Positions 16,124-26,248 of a DNA stretch of 62,461 nt are shown here, in pieces. The notes under the pieces were generated by a model, which did no database searches, had not been told where the DNA came from, and saw only the letters and a list, made by a program, of their open reading frames with translations. Position numbers and translations under genes: made by a program. Origin of the DNA: Anaerococcus porci. GTDB taxonomy: Bacteria; Bacillota; Clostridia; Tissierellales; Peptoniphilaceae. Position 1 is the stretch's first letter. Each line of letters opens with the position of its first letter. The stretch spans positions 1-62,461 of the forward strand of contig NZ_VULQ01000011.1 in the NCBI RefSeq assembly GCF_009696575.1, given 5' to 3'.

Positions 16124-17424
16124 TGGCAGGACAAGCACTAGCGATAATACTTGTGGTACTCGCTATATTATTAATCCTTGGAGTTCCAATATCATTTTCA
16201 ATAGGTATAGCAGCAATTTCAGGAATACTTTTAACAGTACCTTTAAATATATCAGTAGTAACAGCAGCCCAAAGAACATTCGTAGGGATGAGTTCTTTCA
16301 CTTTAACAGCAATTCCATTCTTTATCCTTGCAGGAAACCTCATGAATGAGGGAGGTATTGCAAAAAGGCTAGTAAACTTTGTAATGGCAATTCTTGGAAA
16401 ACTACCAGGAGCTTTGATGGTTACAAATGTAGGAGCAAATGCTCTATTTGGAGCAATCTCAGGTTCGGCTTCTGCAGCAGCTGCGGCAGTAGGATCAATG
16501 GTAAAAGATGGAGAAGAAAAACAAGGCTATGATAAGGCAGTAGCATCAAGTGCAAATGGAGCAAGTGCCCCATCAGGACTTTTAATACCTCCATCAAATG
16601 CCCTAATAACATATTCATTAGTATCAGGTGGTACAAGTGTAGCAGCACTTTTCTTAGGTGGTTATGTTCCAGGAATAATCTGGACTATAGCATGTATTAT
16701 AGTTGCAGTAGCTATAGCTAAGAAAAAAGGCTATACATCAACAGAAGGTAAGTTTTCATGGAAGAATTTAGGACATGCAACAATAGATGCTATTCCTTCA
16801 CTTGGACTAATAGTAGTAGTTATAGGAGGTATTGTAGCAGGAGTATTTACAGCTACAGAAGGCTCTGCTGTATCAGTGCTTTATTCATTAATCCTTGGTT
16901 TTATTTACAAAAATCTAAATCTTAAAAAGGTATGGAATATCTTAGTAGAGTCTGCAAAAATGAGTGGTATTGTAGTATTTCTTATAGGAGTATCAAATAT
17001 ACTTTCTTGGGTAATGGCATTTACAGGAATTCCACAAATGATTGGAAATGCCCTACTTTCAATAACAGACAACAAATATATAATCCTTTTAATCATAAAT
17101 GTAATTCTACTTATAGCAGGAACATTTATGGATGTAACACCAGCAATCTTAATCTTTACTCCACTATTTTTACCGATAGTAACAGAGTTTGGAATGCACC
17201 CAGTACACTTTGGACTAATCCTTGTATATAACCTATGTATAGGAAATATTACTCCTCCAGTAGGAAACACTCTATTCGTAGCAATAAAGGTGGGAGATAC
17301 AACCCTTGCAGAAGTTATGCCATACATGATTAAGTTCTATGTAGGAATACTTATAGGTCTCATACTTGTAACCTATATTCCATTCTTATCACTTGGCCTT
17401 CCACAAGCGGCAGGCTTAATTTAG
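16123..17424 (+). CDS. TRAP transporter large permease (DctM)
   Basis: 433-aa polytopic permease with about 12 TM segments. Signatures are AIPFFILAGNLMNEGGIAKRLVNF, GASAPSGLLIPPSNALITYSLVSGG and GNITPPVGNTLFVA, the last two being the twin hairpin/substrate regions of DctM. It forms a tripartite sodium-coupled high-affinity importer with the two preceding proteins. It is placed between uxuA and uxaC, so hexuronate uptake is the natural role. Confidence 0.94.
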   Translation: MAGQALAIILVVLAILLILGVPISFSIGIAAISGILLTVPLNISVVTAAQRTFVGMSSFTLTAIPFFILAGNLMNEGGIAKRLVNFVMAILGKLPGALMVTNVGANALFGAISGSASAAAAAVGSMVKDGEEKQGYDKAVASSANGASAPSGLLIPPSNALITYSLVSGGTSVAALFLGGYVPGIIWTIACIIVAVAIAKKKGYTSTEGKFSWKNLGHATIDAIPSLGLIVVVIGGIVAGVFTATEGSAVSVLYSLILGFIYKNLNLKKVWNILVESAKMSGIVVFLIGVSNILSWVMAFTGIPQMIGNALLSITDNKYIILLIINVILLIAGTFMDVTPAILIFTPLFLPIVTEFGMHPVHFGLILVYNLCIGNITPPVGNTLFVAIKVGDTTLAEVMPYMIKFYVGILIGLILVTYIPFLSLGLPQAAGLI

Positions 17425-17437
17425 AAAAGGAGACGAA

Positions 17438-18850
17438 ATGAACAAATTTATGACAGATGATTTTATGCTTGATAATGAATATGCCAAAACTCTTTACCAT
17501 AACTATGCTAAAGATGTTCCAATCTTTGACTTTCATTGTCACCTAGAAGCAAAAGAAATCTATGAAAATGAAAATATTCCATCAATAACCAAAGCTTGGC
17601 TTGGTGGAGATCACTATAAGTGGAGAGTTATGAGAGCGTGTGGTGTAGAAGAAAAATATATCACAGGTGATGCAGATGACTTTGAAAAGTTCGAAAAATA
17701 TGCAGAAATAATGCCATATTTAATAGGAAATCCAATTTATCACTGGACTCACCTAGAACTTAAAAATTACTTTGGTATAGACTATCCACTAAACAAAGAA
17801 AATGCAAAAGAAGTTTATGATAAGTGTAATGAGCTTTTGGCTAAAGATGAATATAGACCACAAGGACTTATCAAGATGAGCAATGTTGCTGCAGTCTGCA
17901 CAACAAATGACCCAACAGATACACTAGAGTATCATAAAAAACTTGAAAAAGAAGATTTAGGATTTGTTGTTAAACCAGCATTTAGGCCAGATAATGCAAT
18001 CTATATAGAAAAAGATAGCTTTAACTCCTATCTTAATAATCTTTCAGATGTAAGTGGAATAAAAATCACTGACTTTACAAGTCTAAAAAAAGCCTTAATC
18101 CAAAGAATTAAATTCTTTAATGAAAATGGATGTAAGGCAAGTGACCAAGCTTTCCAATATATCCCTTATAGAAGAGCTAATGAAGATGAAGTAAATGAGA
18201 TAGTAAGAAGAAAAATCTCAGGAGTGGAAGTAAGCAAAGAAGAAGAAGAGAAGTTTAAGACAGAAATTTTATTATTCTTAGCAGGAGAGTATAAAAAACT
18301 TGACTGGGCTATGGAAATTCACGTTGGAGTTATAAGAAACAATTCTAAGAAGATGTTCGAGGCTCTTGGGGCAGATGTTGGTGGAGATAGTCAATCAGAC
18401 CTTGCATTCTCAGAAAACCTTGCAAATATTCTTTCAGATATAGAAGAGGCTGAAGGTATGCCAAGAACTATAATTTTCCCACTAAATCCAAAAGACCAAT
18501 ATCCAATAATGACCATAGCTGGTTCATTTAACAGGGCAAATGAAGAAAAGATATCAACAGTTCAACTTGGTACAGCTTGGTGGCACTTAGACCACAAGGA
18601 AGGAATGATAGATCAAATGAAAATTTTCTCACAAGTTGGAGTACTTTCTAAATTTGTGGGAATGCTTACAGATTCAAGGTCTTTCCTATCTTACCCAAGA
18701 CATGAATACTTCAGAAGAATCCTATGTAACTTTATAGGGGGATTTGTAGAAAGAGGAGAATATCCTTGGGATGAAAAATTCTTAGGACAAGTTGTAGAAG
18801 ACATTTGCATAAACAATGCTAAAAAATTTATAAAAGTAGATTTTAAATAA
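17438..18850 (+). CDS. uxaC: Glucuronate isomerase (uronate isomerase)
   Basis: 470-aa amidohydrolase-superfamily isomerase converting D-glucuronate to D-fructuronate (and galacturonate to tagaturonate). DFHCHLEAKEI carries the metal pair H33/H35. AWLGGDHYKWRVMRACGVEE, EIHVGVIRNNS and LTDSRSFLSYPRHEYFRRILC are all standard UxaC motifs. It has an AAAAGGAG ribosome site. No tagaturonate reductase or altronate dehydratase is present, so the operon is set for glucuronate. Confidence 0.95.
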   Translation: MNKFMTDDFMLDNEYAKTLYHNYAKDVPIFDFHCHLEAKEIYENENIPSITKAWLGGDHYKWRVMRACGVEEKYITGDADDFEKFEKYAEIMPYLIGNPIYHWTHLELKNYFGIDYPLNKENAKEVYDKCNELLAKDEYRPQGLIKMSNVAAVCTTNDPTDTLEYHKKLEKEDLGFVVKPAFRPDNAIYIEKDSFNSYLNNLSDVSGIKITDFTSLKKALIQRIKFFNENGCKASDQAFQYIPYRRANEDEVNEIVRRKISGVEVSKEEEEKFKTEILLFLAGEYKKLDWAMEIHVGVIRNNSKKMFEALGADVGGDSQSDLAFSENLANILSDIEEAEGMPRTIIFPLNPKDQYPIMTIAGSFNRANEEKISTVQLGTAWWHLDHKEGMIDQMKIFSQVGVLSKFVGMLTDSRSFLSYPRHEYFRRILCNFIGGFVERGEYPWDEKFLGQVVEDICINNAKKFIKVDFK

Positions 18851-18861
18851 AAGGAGAAAAT

Positions 18862-19488
18862 ATGTCAAAGATTGAAACAATTTCAAAAATCAAGGAAATA
18901 GGAATAGTACCAGTAATTAGAGCAAATTCTGCTGACGAAGCAATAGAGTTTTGTAAAGGACTTATAGATGGTGGAATAAATACACTTGAAGTAACATTTA
19001 CAATTCCAAATGCTATAGAAGTATTCCAAAGATTGCAAAAAGAACTTCCAGAAGATACTCTAATCGGTGCAGGTACAGTTCTTGACCCAACTACAGCAAG
19101 ACTTGCAATAATGAATGGTGCAAAATTCATAGTTTCACCATCATTTGACAAGGAAGTTGCAAAACTTTGTAACAGATATAATATTCCTTATATGCCAGGC
19201 TGTGTAACACCAGCAGAAATGTTAACAGCATATGAATATGGAGTAGATATTATAAAACTATTCCCAGGTTCTCTTGCAGGTCCTTCATATGTAAAAGCAA
19301 TTCATGGACCATATCCACATTTCCAAATTATGCCAACAGGTGGAGTAAGCCTTGATAATATAGAAGATTGGTTTAATGCAGGAGTTGTAGCAGTAGGAGC
19401 AGGTTCAAACCTTGTAAAGGGAAGTAGAGAAGAAATCACTAAAAAAGCTAAACAATATTTAGAAAAAATTGCGGAGGTAAGAAAATAA
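18862..19488 (+). CDS. eda: KHG/KDPG aldolase
   Basis: 208-aa class I aldolase splitting 2-keto-3-deoxy-6-phosphogluconate into pyruvate and glyceraldehyde 3-phosphate. Catalytic residues are visible: the Schiff-base Lys K132 in DIIKLFPGSLAGP, E43 in LEVTFTIPN and R20 in VPVIRAN. It overlaps kdgK by one base, so kinase and aldolase are translationally coupled. It completes the lower branch of the glucuronate pathway. Confidence 0.95.
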   Translation: MSKIETISKIKEIGIVPVIRANSADEAIEFCKGLIDGGINTLEVTFTIPNAIEVFQRLQKELPEDTLIGAGTVLDPTTARLAIMNGAKFIVSPSFDKEVAKLCNRYNIPYMPGCVTPAEMLTAYEYGVDIIKLFPGSLAGPSYVKAIHGPYPHFQIMPTGGVSLDNIEDWFNAGVVAVGAGSNLVKGSREEITKKAKQYLEKIAEVRK

Positions 19489-20513
19489 TGAGTAAAAAAG
19501 TTGTAACACTTGGAGAAATAATGCTAAGATTATCCACTCCAGGATATGAAAGATTTGTACAAGCAGAAAGCTTTGATGCAATCTACGGTGGTGGAGAAGC
19601 AAATGTTGCAGTATCTTTAGCAAATTATGGATATGATGCTCACTATGTCACAAAATTACCAGTTCATGAAATAGGACAAGCAGCTGTAAATTCACTTAGA
19701 AGGTATGGAGTAAACACAGACTATATAGTAAGAGGTGGAGAAAGGGTAGGAATTTACTATTCAGAAACAGGTGCTTCATCAAGACCATCAAAGGTAATAT
19801 ATGACAGATCAAACTCAGCAATAGCAGAAGCTGACGTAAGCGAATTTGATTTTGATGAAATATTTAAAGATGCTAAATGGTTCCACACATCAGGAATCAC
19901 TCCAGCAATCTCTAAAAATGGTGCAGAGATAACAAAAGCTGCAATGATAGCTGCTAAAAAAGCTGGAGCAAAAGTTTCAATCGACTTAAACTATAGAGCA
20001 AAATTATGGACTCCAGAAGAAGCTCAAAAAGTTATGAAAGAGCTTATGCAATATGTAGATGTATGTATAGGAAACGAAGAAGATGCATCACTTTCATTAG
20101 GATTTACACCAAAAGGTCTAGATGTAGAAAGTGGTAAACTTGATGCCAATGCTTACAAAGAAATCTTTAAACAAATGAAAGAAGAATTTGGATTTGAATA
20201 TGTAGTATCAACACTAAGAGAATCCTACTCTGCAAGTGATAATGGTTGGTCAGCTTTAATCTATAATGGAGAAGAATTCTACCAATCAAGAAAATACGAC
20301 TTAAGAATCGTAGACAGAGTTGGTGGTGGAGATAGTTTTGCTGCAGGTCTTATCACGGGTCTTCTTGATGGAAAGAGCCAAGGAGAAGCTTTAGAGTTTG
20401 CAGTAGCTGCATCAGCACTTAAACATACAATTAAGGGAGACTACAACCATGTTTCTCGTGAAGAAGTCGAAAGACTTGCTGGTGGAGATGCTTCAGGAAG
20501 AGTTCAAAGATAA
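19488..20513 (+). CDS. kdgK: 2-keto-3-deoxygluconate kinase (PfkB family)
   Basis: 341-aa ribokinase-fold enzyme phosphorylating KDG to KDPG. GGGEANVAVSLANYG lies at the sugar-binding end and RVGGGDSFAAGLITGLLDG is the PfkB signature with the catalytic Asp. It is last gene of the uxu operon, after eda. It is paralogous to the 330-aa kinase at 5135-6127. Confidence 0.9.
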   Translation: MSKKVVTLGEIMLRLSTPGYERFVQAESFDAIYGGGEANVAVSLANYGYDAHYVTKLPVHEIGQAAVNSLRRYGVNTDYIVRGGERVGIYYSETGASSRPSKVIYDRSNSAIAEADVSEFDFDEIFKDAKWFHTSGITPAISKNGAEITKAAMIAAKKAGAKVSIDLNYRAKLWTPEEAQKVMKELMQYVDVCIGNEEDASLSLGFTPKGLDVESGKLDANAYKEIFKQMKEEFGFEYVVSTLRESYSASDNGWSALIYNGEEFYQSRKYDLRIVDRVGGGDSFAAGLITGLLDGKSQGEALEFAVAASALKHTIKGDYNHVSREEVERLAGGDASGRVQR

Positions 20514-20520
20514 ATAAAAC

Positions 20521-20552
20521 AAAAGGGGCAGTTAGAAATAACAGCCCCCTTT
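20521..20552 (+). terminator. Hairpin terminator closing the glucuronate operon
   Basis: AAAGGGG pairs with CCCCTTT, with an inner GTTA/TAAC stem around GAAA. It lies 8 bp after the kdgK stop. The T-tail is only three bases before an A-run, so efficiency may be modest. Confidence 0.6.
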
Positions 20553-20709
20553 AAAAAAATATAAGAAAAGCTTTGCTAAATTAAAAATAAAATCTAAACT
20601 AAGCTTGAATCAAAAGAGAAAATTAACAAAAATCAGCAAAATTTTAGTTATTAAAAAAATGTTTGCAACTATTTAACAATTATTATAAAAAATAAGTAAG
20701 GAGAAAATA

Positions 20710-21879
20710 ATGGCAGAAAGACAATTAAAATTCGGAATTATTGGCTATGGTACAGAAGGTTCAATGTATGGAAAATTCATTTCTGAAGGTATGGTTCCTA
20801 ACATAGACCTAGTTGCTGTATGTGATATTGACGAAGAAAAACTTGAAAAGGCAAAAGGAATTCATCCAAACATCAAAACTTTTACAGACTACAAAGAAAT
20901 GATAGATTCAGGACTTGTAGAAGGAATTGTAACTTGTGTGCCACACTATCTTCACCCAGAAATGGCAATTTATGGACTTGAACATGGTGTAAATGTACTT
21001 AACGAAAAACCAGCAGGTGTTTATACAAAACAAGTTAAAGAACTTAATGAAGTTGCTAAAAAGTCTGATAAGGCATATGCACTATTCTTCAATCAAAGAA
21101 CAAACCCACTTTATAGAAAATTAAAGAAAATCCTTGATGCTGGAGAACTAGGACCAATAAGAAGAACAAACTGGATTATCACAACATGGTGGAGACCAGA
21201 CGCATATTATGAGCAATCTGAATGGAGAGCTACCTGGGGAGGAGAAGGTGGTGGAGTACTCGTAAATCAAGCACCACACCAATTAGATCTTATTCAATGG
21301 ATGACAGGAGTTCCTGATAGGGTTTATTCATCAGTTCATTATGGATATCAAAGAAATATAGTTGTAGATGACCAAGTTCATTTTATTATGGAATATGATG
21401 ATGGTAGAACAGGTGTATTTGTAACAAATACAAACGAAATCATTGGTACAGATAGGCTTGAAATAGTATGCGATGGAGGAAAAATCGTAGTTGATAATTC
21501 CCAAAAAGCTACTATCTACAGACTAAAAGAAACTGAAAATGACCTTAATGCTAGAATGACAATTGATGATGTCAAGATGCTTTTTGCAGGTCAAATGAAA
21601 TTTGATGACCTTTATGATACAGAAGTTATTGAAGAAAACTCTGTATGGGGGGGACAACATTGTGAAGTTATGAGAAACTTTGCAGCTCATATTCTTGATG
21701 GAGAAGAACTTCTTGCAAATGGTGCAGAAGGAATAAATGGTGTTAGACTTGCAAACGCAGTTCATTTATCAAGCTGGTTAGGCGAACCTGTATCAGTTAA
21801 AGACTTCGATGATGACAAATATCTAGAATTATTAAACGAAAAAATTAAAGAAGAAGGAAAATTTGAGGAAAGAAAATAG
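20710..21879 (+). CDS. Gfo/Idh/MocA family oxidoreductase (1 of 3)
   Basis: 389-aa NAD(P)-dependent sugar dehydrogenase-type protein. The Rossmann motif GIIGYGTEGSMYG is at residues 9-21. NEKPAG carries the conserved Lys of the EKP motif, and VNQAPHQLDLIQWMTG supplies the catalytic His region. It starts a five-gene run with AAGGAG at its start. The other members are two more Gfo/Idh/MocA enzymes, a TIM-barrel isomerase and GPH symporters, which suggests stepwise oxidation/epimerisation of an imported glycoside or inositol-like sugar. The substrate is unknown. Confidence 0.87.
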   Translation: MAERQLKFGIIGYGTEGSMYGKFISEGMVPNIDLVAVCDIDEEKLEKAKGIHPNIKTFTDYKEMIDSGLVEGIVTCVPHYLHPEMAIYGLEHGVNVLNEKPAGVYTKQVKELNEVAKKSDKAYALFFNQRTNPLYRKLKKILDAGELGPIRRTNWIITTWWRPDAYYEQSEWRATWGGEGGGVLVNQAPHQLDLIQWMTGVPDRVYSSVHYGYQRNIVVDDQVHFIMEYDDGRTGVFVTNTNEIIGTDRLEIVCDGGKIVVDNSQKATIYRLKETENDLNARMTIDDVKMLFAGQMKFDDLYDTEVIEENSVWGGQHCEVMRNFAAHILDGEELLANGAEGINGVRLANAVHLSSWLGEPVSVKDFDDDKYLELLNEKIKEEGKFEERK

Positions 21880-21886
21880 GTAACAT

Positions 21887-22912
21887 ATGTTAAAAGTTGG
21901 AGTAATTGGATTGGGGACAGTCTCTCCGATCCACCTACACTCTATTAATCATTCTCCATACGCAAGACTTGTTGCGGTATGTGATATAAAAGAAGATAAG
22001 GCTAGAGAAAAATGTCAGCAAACTCATTGTGATGTAACTCCTTCTTATTCTGATTATAAAGAGATGATAGATAAGGAAGATTTAGATGTAGTTCATATTT
22101 GTCTTCCTCACTACCTACACGCAGAAGTTTCTAAATATGCTCTTGATAAGGGACTTAACGTATTTTGTGAAAAGCCAGTTGATATCTCCTATGCTAAAAC
22201 AAAAGAACTTTATGACCATTATAAAAAATATAAGGGTAAGCAAAAACTTGGTATATGTTTTCAAAATAGATACAACAATTCAGTAGTAAAACTAAAAGAG
22301 TTACTAGAAAAAAATAAAGAAGAAGTTTTTGCAGTAAAGGGCCTTGTAACCTGGTTTAGAGATATGAGCTACTATAATGAAGAACCTTGGAGAGGAAGAC
22401 TTAAAGAAGCAGGTGCAGGAGTAATCATAAATCAGGCTATTCATACCCTAGATCTTATGGGATATGTGACAGGCAAGGATTGGAAGAGTTTAAATGCAAG
22501 AATGTCAAAACTTATGAATACTGAGATTGAAGTAGAAGATACAGCAAATGCCTTTATAAAATACGAAGATGGGGTAAATGGGTTGTTTATTGCAACAAAT
22601 GCTTACTCAATCACAGATTCAATTGAGCTTCAAGTTATTTCTAAGAATGAAAAATACACTATCAAGGAAAATAGACTTTTTGATAGAAAGCTTAATATGC
22701 TAGCTGAAGATGAAAAATCAAGCCAAACTAAAGATTACTATGGTGCAGGACATGAAAAATTAATCAATAAATTTTACAAAGCCATTATAGATGATACAGA
22801 TGATTATTGTGATCTTTCTGACGCTCTACAAACTATGGAGCTTATTCAAGCTATAATTAATTCATCTAATGGAAAAAGGGAAATCACAAAGGAGGATATA
22901 TTAAATGACTAA
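21887..22912 (+). CDS. Gfo/Idh/MocA family oxidoreductase (2 of 3)
   Basis: 341-aa dehydrogenase-type protein. GVIGLGTVSPIHLHSI is the dinucleotide-binding loop, CEKPVD the EKP motif, and INQAIHTLDLMGYVTG the catalytic His segment. It starts 7 bp after the previous gene and overlaps the following isomerase gene by 8 bp. Divergence from genes 1 and 3 indicates separate substrates or steps rather than a recent duplication. Confidence 0.87.
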   Translation: MLKVGVIGLGTVSPIHLHSINHSPYARLVAVCDIKEDKAREKCQQTHCDVTPSYSDYKEMIDKEDLDVVHICLPHYLHAEVSKYALDKGLNVFCEKPVDISYAKTKELYDHYKKYKGKQKLGICFQNRYNNSVVKLKELLEKNKEEVFAVKGLVTWFRDMSYYNEEPWRGRLKEAGAGVIINQAIHTLDLMGYVTGKDWKSLNARMSKLMNTEIEVEDTANAFIKYEDGVNGLFIATNAYSITDSIELQVISKNEKYTIKENRLFDRKLNMLAEDEKSSQTKDYYGAGHEKLINKFYKAIIDDTDDYCDLSDALQTMELIQAIINSSNGKREITKEDILND

Positions 22913-23759
22913 AATAGGAGTACAAGCTTCAACGGTTGTTGATAGCTTTAAAAATGATGGAGTATATGAAACTTTTAGAAAACTTAATGATATAGGTTAC
23001 AAATCAGTAGAGGTATCTCAAGTCGAAACAAGCAAGGAAAATATAGATGAAATCATTAGAGCTTGCAAGGACTTTGGCATGGAAGTTGCAGCAATGTCTG
23101 CTGCTGTTGAGCCACAATTTGAAGGTCAAGAATCTCTTGATACAGATTTTGATAAGATAGTGGCTGATTGCAAAGCTGTAGGAACAGACCTATTAAGAAT
23201 TGGAATGCTTCCATTTGATAAGATGGCAAACATTGAAAAAGCAATAGAATTTGCAAAAAAAGCGAATGAATTTGCCCTAAAACTTAAAGACGAAGGAATA
23301 AAACTTTACTACCATAATCACCATGTAGAATTTGTAAAATATGATGGAAAATACTTATTAGATATAATTGCAGAAAACGCTCCAGAATTAGGATTTGAAC
23401 TTGATGTGCATTGGGTACAAAAGGGAGGAGAAAATCCTGTAAATATCCTCAAAAAATATGCTGGAAAGGTAGAACTCGTTCATCTTAAAGACTATGAAGT
23501 AATGCCACTTACTGAAGATGATCTAAAACTTATGCAAACAGATGTGAATGCTTTCAGACAATCATTTGATAATAGGGCAAGGTTTGCACCATTAGGTCAA
23601 GGTTCTCTTCCATTAAAAGAAATTGCAGACCAAGCTATAGAATCAGGATGCAGATACCTACTAGTAGAACAAGATATGTCTTATGGTAGAGATCCATTTA
23701 ATGAACTTAAAATCTCCTATGATTGGTTAGTGGATAATGGATTTAAGGACTTATTCTAA
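22905..23759 (+). CDS. Sugar phosphate isomerase/epimerase (xylose isomerase-like TIM barrel)
   Basis: 284-aa AP_endonuc_2-type TIM barrel. Metal-site segments are YYHNHHVEF, LDVHWVQKGG, VHLKDYEV and LLVEQDMSYG, in the order expected for IolE/IolI-like and hexose epimerase-like enzymes. An AAAGGAGG ribosome site precedes ATG 22905. The stop shares a base with the next start. Such enzymes commonly act on 3-keto sugars or keto-inositols produced by Gfo/Idh partners, which fits this operon but is not proof. Confidence 0.85.
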   Translation: MTKIGVQASTVVDSFKNDGVYETFRKLNDIGYKSVEVSQVETSKENIDEIIRACKDFGMEVAAMSAAVEPQFEGQESLDTDFDKIVADCKAVGTDLLRIGMLPFDKMANIEKAIEFAKKANEFALKLKDEGIKLYYHNHHVEFVKYDGKYLLDIIAENAPELGFELDVHWVQKGGENPVNILKKYAGKVELVHLKDYEVMPLTEDDLKLMQTDVNAFRQSFDNRARFAPLGQGSLPLKEIADQAIESGCRYLLVEQDMSYGRDPFNELKISYDWLVDNGFKDLF

Positions 23760-24847
23760 TGGCAATCAATAAAAAAGATGGGATGAACTATGCACCTAAA
23801 GGAAAGGCCAACAAAGTAGTTAAAGATGGTGAGTTTCCTGTAGCAATAGCAGCCCTTGACCATGGACATATCTATGGTATGTCCAATGGTCTAAAGGAAG
23901 CTGGTGCCAACATAGTTTACGTATATGATAGAGATCCTAAAAAGATAGAAGAGTACTTAGAAAAATTTCCAGAAGTAAAAAGAGCGGAGAGCCTAGAAGA
24001 AATCCTTGAAGATTCTTCTATAAAAATGGTTGCAGCTGCAGCTATACCAAACCTTAGGTCTGAGCTTGGAAATAAGGTTATGAAAGCAGGAAAAGACTAT
24101 TTTACAGATAAGACAGGCTTTACAACACTAGAGCAATTAGAAGAAACAAGAAAGGTCCAAAAAGAAACAGGTAGAAGGTATTTTGTTTACTTTTCTGAAA
24201 GACTACACGTAGAAGGAGCAATCTTTGCAGGAGAACTTATAAAAGAAGGAAAGATAGGAAAGGTAGTTCAAGTTACAGGTTTTGGACCACATAGTTTAAA
24301 CAAAGAATCTCGTCCAGACTGGTTCTTTAAAAAAGAACAATATGGAGGAATTCTTACAGATATAGGGAGTCATCAGATAGAGCAATTCCTTTATTATACA
24401 GGAAATGAAAATGCAAAGGTTATTTCATCTAAGGTAGGAAACTACGCAAATCCTGATGTTCCAGAATTAGAAGACTATGGTGATGCAACACTAGTAGGAG
24501 ATAATGGCGCAACATTCTTCTATAAAGTTCACTGGTTTTCACCAAAAGGACTTTCAAGTTGGGGAGATGGTAGGACCTTTATAACAGGAACAAAAGGTTC
24601 AATTGAAGTTAGAAAATACACAAATGTGGGAGAAGAAGCCACAGGAGATCATGTATTTTTAGTAGATGGCGAGGGAGAGCACCATTATAAGGTAAATGGG
24701 AAAGTTGGTTTTCCATTCTTTGGTCAAATGATTCTAGACTGTATTAACGGCACAGAAGAAGCCATGACACAAGAGCATATATTCAAGGCACAAGAACTTT
24801 GCCTATTATGTCAAAAAGAAGCCATAAAGCTTGATACAAATATATAG
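23759..24847 (+). CDS. Gfo/Idh/MocA family oxidoreductase (3 of 3)
   Basis: 362-aa family member with an atypical N-terminus: AIAALDHGHIYGMSNGLKEAGANIVYVYDRDP replaces the classic GxGxxG loop. DKTGF stands where EKP is usual, so nucleotide or sugar contacts differ from the family norm. GGILTDIGSHQIEQFLYYTG is the catalytic-His region. It is translationally coupled (TAATG) to the isomerase gene. Enzymes of this divergent type often act on 3-keto intermediates; the function here is unresolved. Confidence 0.82.
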   Translation: MAINKKDGMNYAPKGKANKVVKDGEFPVAIAALDHGHIYGMSNGLKEAGANIVYVYDRDPKKIEEYLEKFPEVKRAESLEEILEDSSIKMVAAAAIPNLRSELGNKVMKAGKDYFTDKTGFTTLEQLEETRKVQKETGRRYFVYFSERLHVEGAIFAGELIKEGKIGKVVQVTGFGPHSLNKESRPDWFFKKEQYGGILTDIGSHQIEQFLYYTGNENAKVISSKVGNYANPDVPELEDYGDATLVGDNGATFFYKVHWFSPKGLSSWGDGRTFITGTKGSIEVRKYTNVGEEATGDHVFLVDGEGEHHYKVNGKVGFPFFGQMILDCINGTEEAMTQEHIFKAQELCLLCQKEAIKLDTNI

Positions 24848-24861
24848 AAAAGGAAGATTTC

Positions 24862-26215
24862 ATACAATCAAAAATAAAACCTTTTGGTATAAGTGATAAA
24901 TTAGGATACATATTTGGGGATTTGGGAAATGGATTCTCCTTTGCTCTTTCTTCAGTATTCTTTATGAAATTTCATATAGATGTTATGGGAGTTTCTCCTG
25001 GAGCTATAGGAGCAATGATGCTTCTAGCCAAGGTAATGGATGCTTTCACAGACATAGGTATGGGACAAATAGTAGATAGGACACCACCAACAAAAGATGG
25101 TAAATTCTTGCCATGGATAAGAAGAGTTTCAGGCACAGTAGTTCTTGCATCATTATTGTTATATTCGGTTTGGTTTAAAGACGCATCAATGACCTTAAAG
25201 GATGTATGTATGTAACCTACATACTTTTTGGCTCTATCTCATATACAGCCATAAATATCCCTTATGGATCAATGGCATCAGCAGTAAGTGAAAACCTAGA
25301 TCATAGGACTGAGCTTTCTACATGGAGGACTATAGGTTCCCAATTAGGACAATTTGTAATAGCGGTAGTAGGACCTATGTTTGTCTACTATACAAATAAA
25401 TCTGGCAATGAAGTTCTTTCATGGTCAGCAATGAGTAAATTTGCTCTATTTTGTTCAATAATGGTAATCATAACCTACTTACTATGCTTCCGCCTAACAA
25501 CAGAAAGAGTCAAGATACCAGTATCAAAAGAAAAATTTTCATTTATACAAACATTTAAGGTTATGTTTTCATCAAGAGCCTTAATAGGGCTAATTCTTGC
25601 TTCATTATTTTACTTACTATCAGTAATGACAGTAAATGGAATGAACTCATACCTTTATCAAAACTACCTTAACAACGTTAAGGCTATGAGTTTTATAGGC
25701 TCATCACAAATGGTGATAACCCTACTAATGGCAGCGGTAGTAGCAAAATTATCAGCTAAATATGGCAAGAAGGAAGTTGCTATATTTGGTTTATTGATAG
25801 CAGGAATATCCTATGCTATAGTATATTTCTTAAGACTAAAAAATGTAGAAGTATTTATAGACTTTGTAATAGTATATCAAATAGGAATGGCCTTCCAAGG
25901 TATAACATCATTGGCAATAATTATAGATGTAATAGATGACTTGGAAGTATTAAAAGACAGAAGAGATGATGGAGCAATATATGGAGCTTTCTCATTTTTA
26001 AGAAAACTTGGTCAAGCAGCAGCAAGTGGACTTACAGGATTTTTGCTTGAGATAATCAACTATTCACCTGCTACTAAATTTGACCCAGCTGTAACTATAC
26101 TAATAGCAGCACTTATATATATATATTTATATATCCATTAAATAAAGATAAGGTTTATAAAAATGCCACATCTTTACATGAAAAGAGAATAAAGGAGATG
26201 ACTAAATCTCAATAA
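24862..26215 (+). pseudogene. GPH-family symporter, disrupted (ATA start, two frameshifts at tandem repeats)
   Basis: Aligned by eye with the intact neighbour at 26249, this is a full-length GPH transporter with three lesions. The codon at the start position is ATA (24862-24864), with a good ribosome site (AAGGAAG) at the proper distance. At 25203-25214 there are three TGTA units; a fourth would restore the frame through LKDVCMYVTYILFG, matching the neighbour's LKIAIMYGTYILWG. At about 26113-26130 a TA run is two bases too long; removing them restores a C-terminus beginning YPLNKDK, like the neighbour's YPLSKKQ. As written it yields a 97-codon and a 311-codon piece. It could be phase-variable, or simply decayed. 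Confidence 0.85.
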
Positions 26216-26248
26216 AATAAAAATATAAAAGAAAAGGAAAAAATAAAA

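Noticed and set aside
16113-17327. Several overlapping frames within the DctM gene on both strands
   Set aside because: They are shadows of the DctM coding sequence without ribosome sites or family features.
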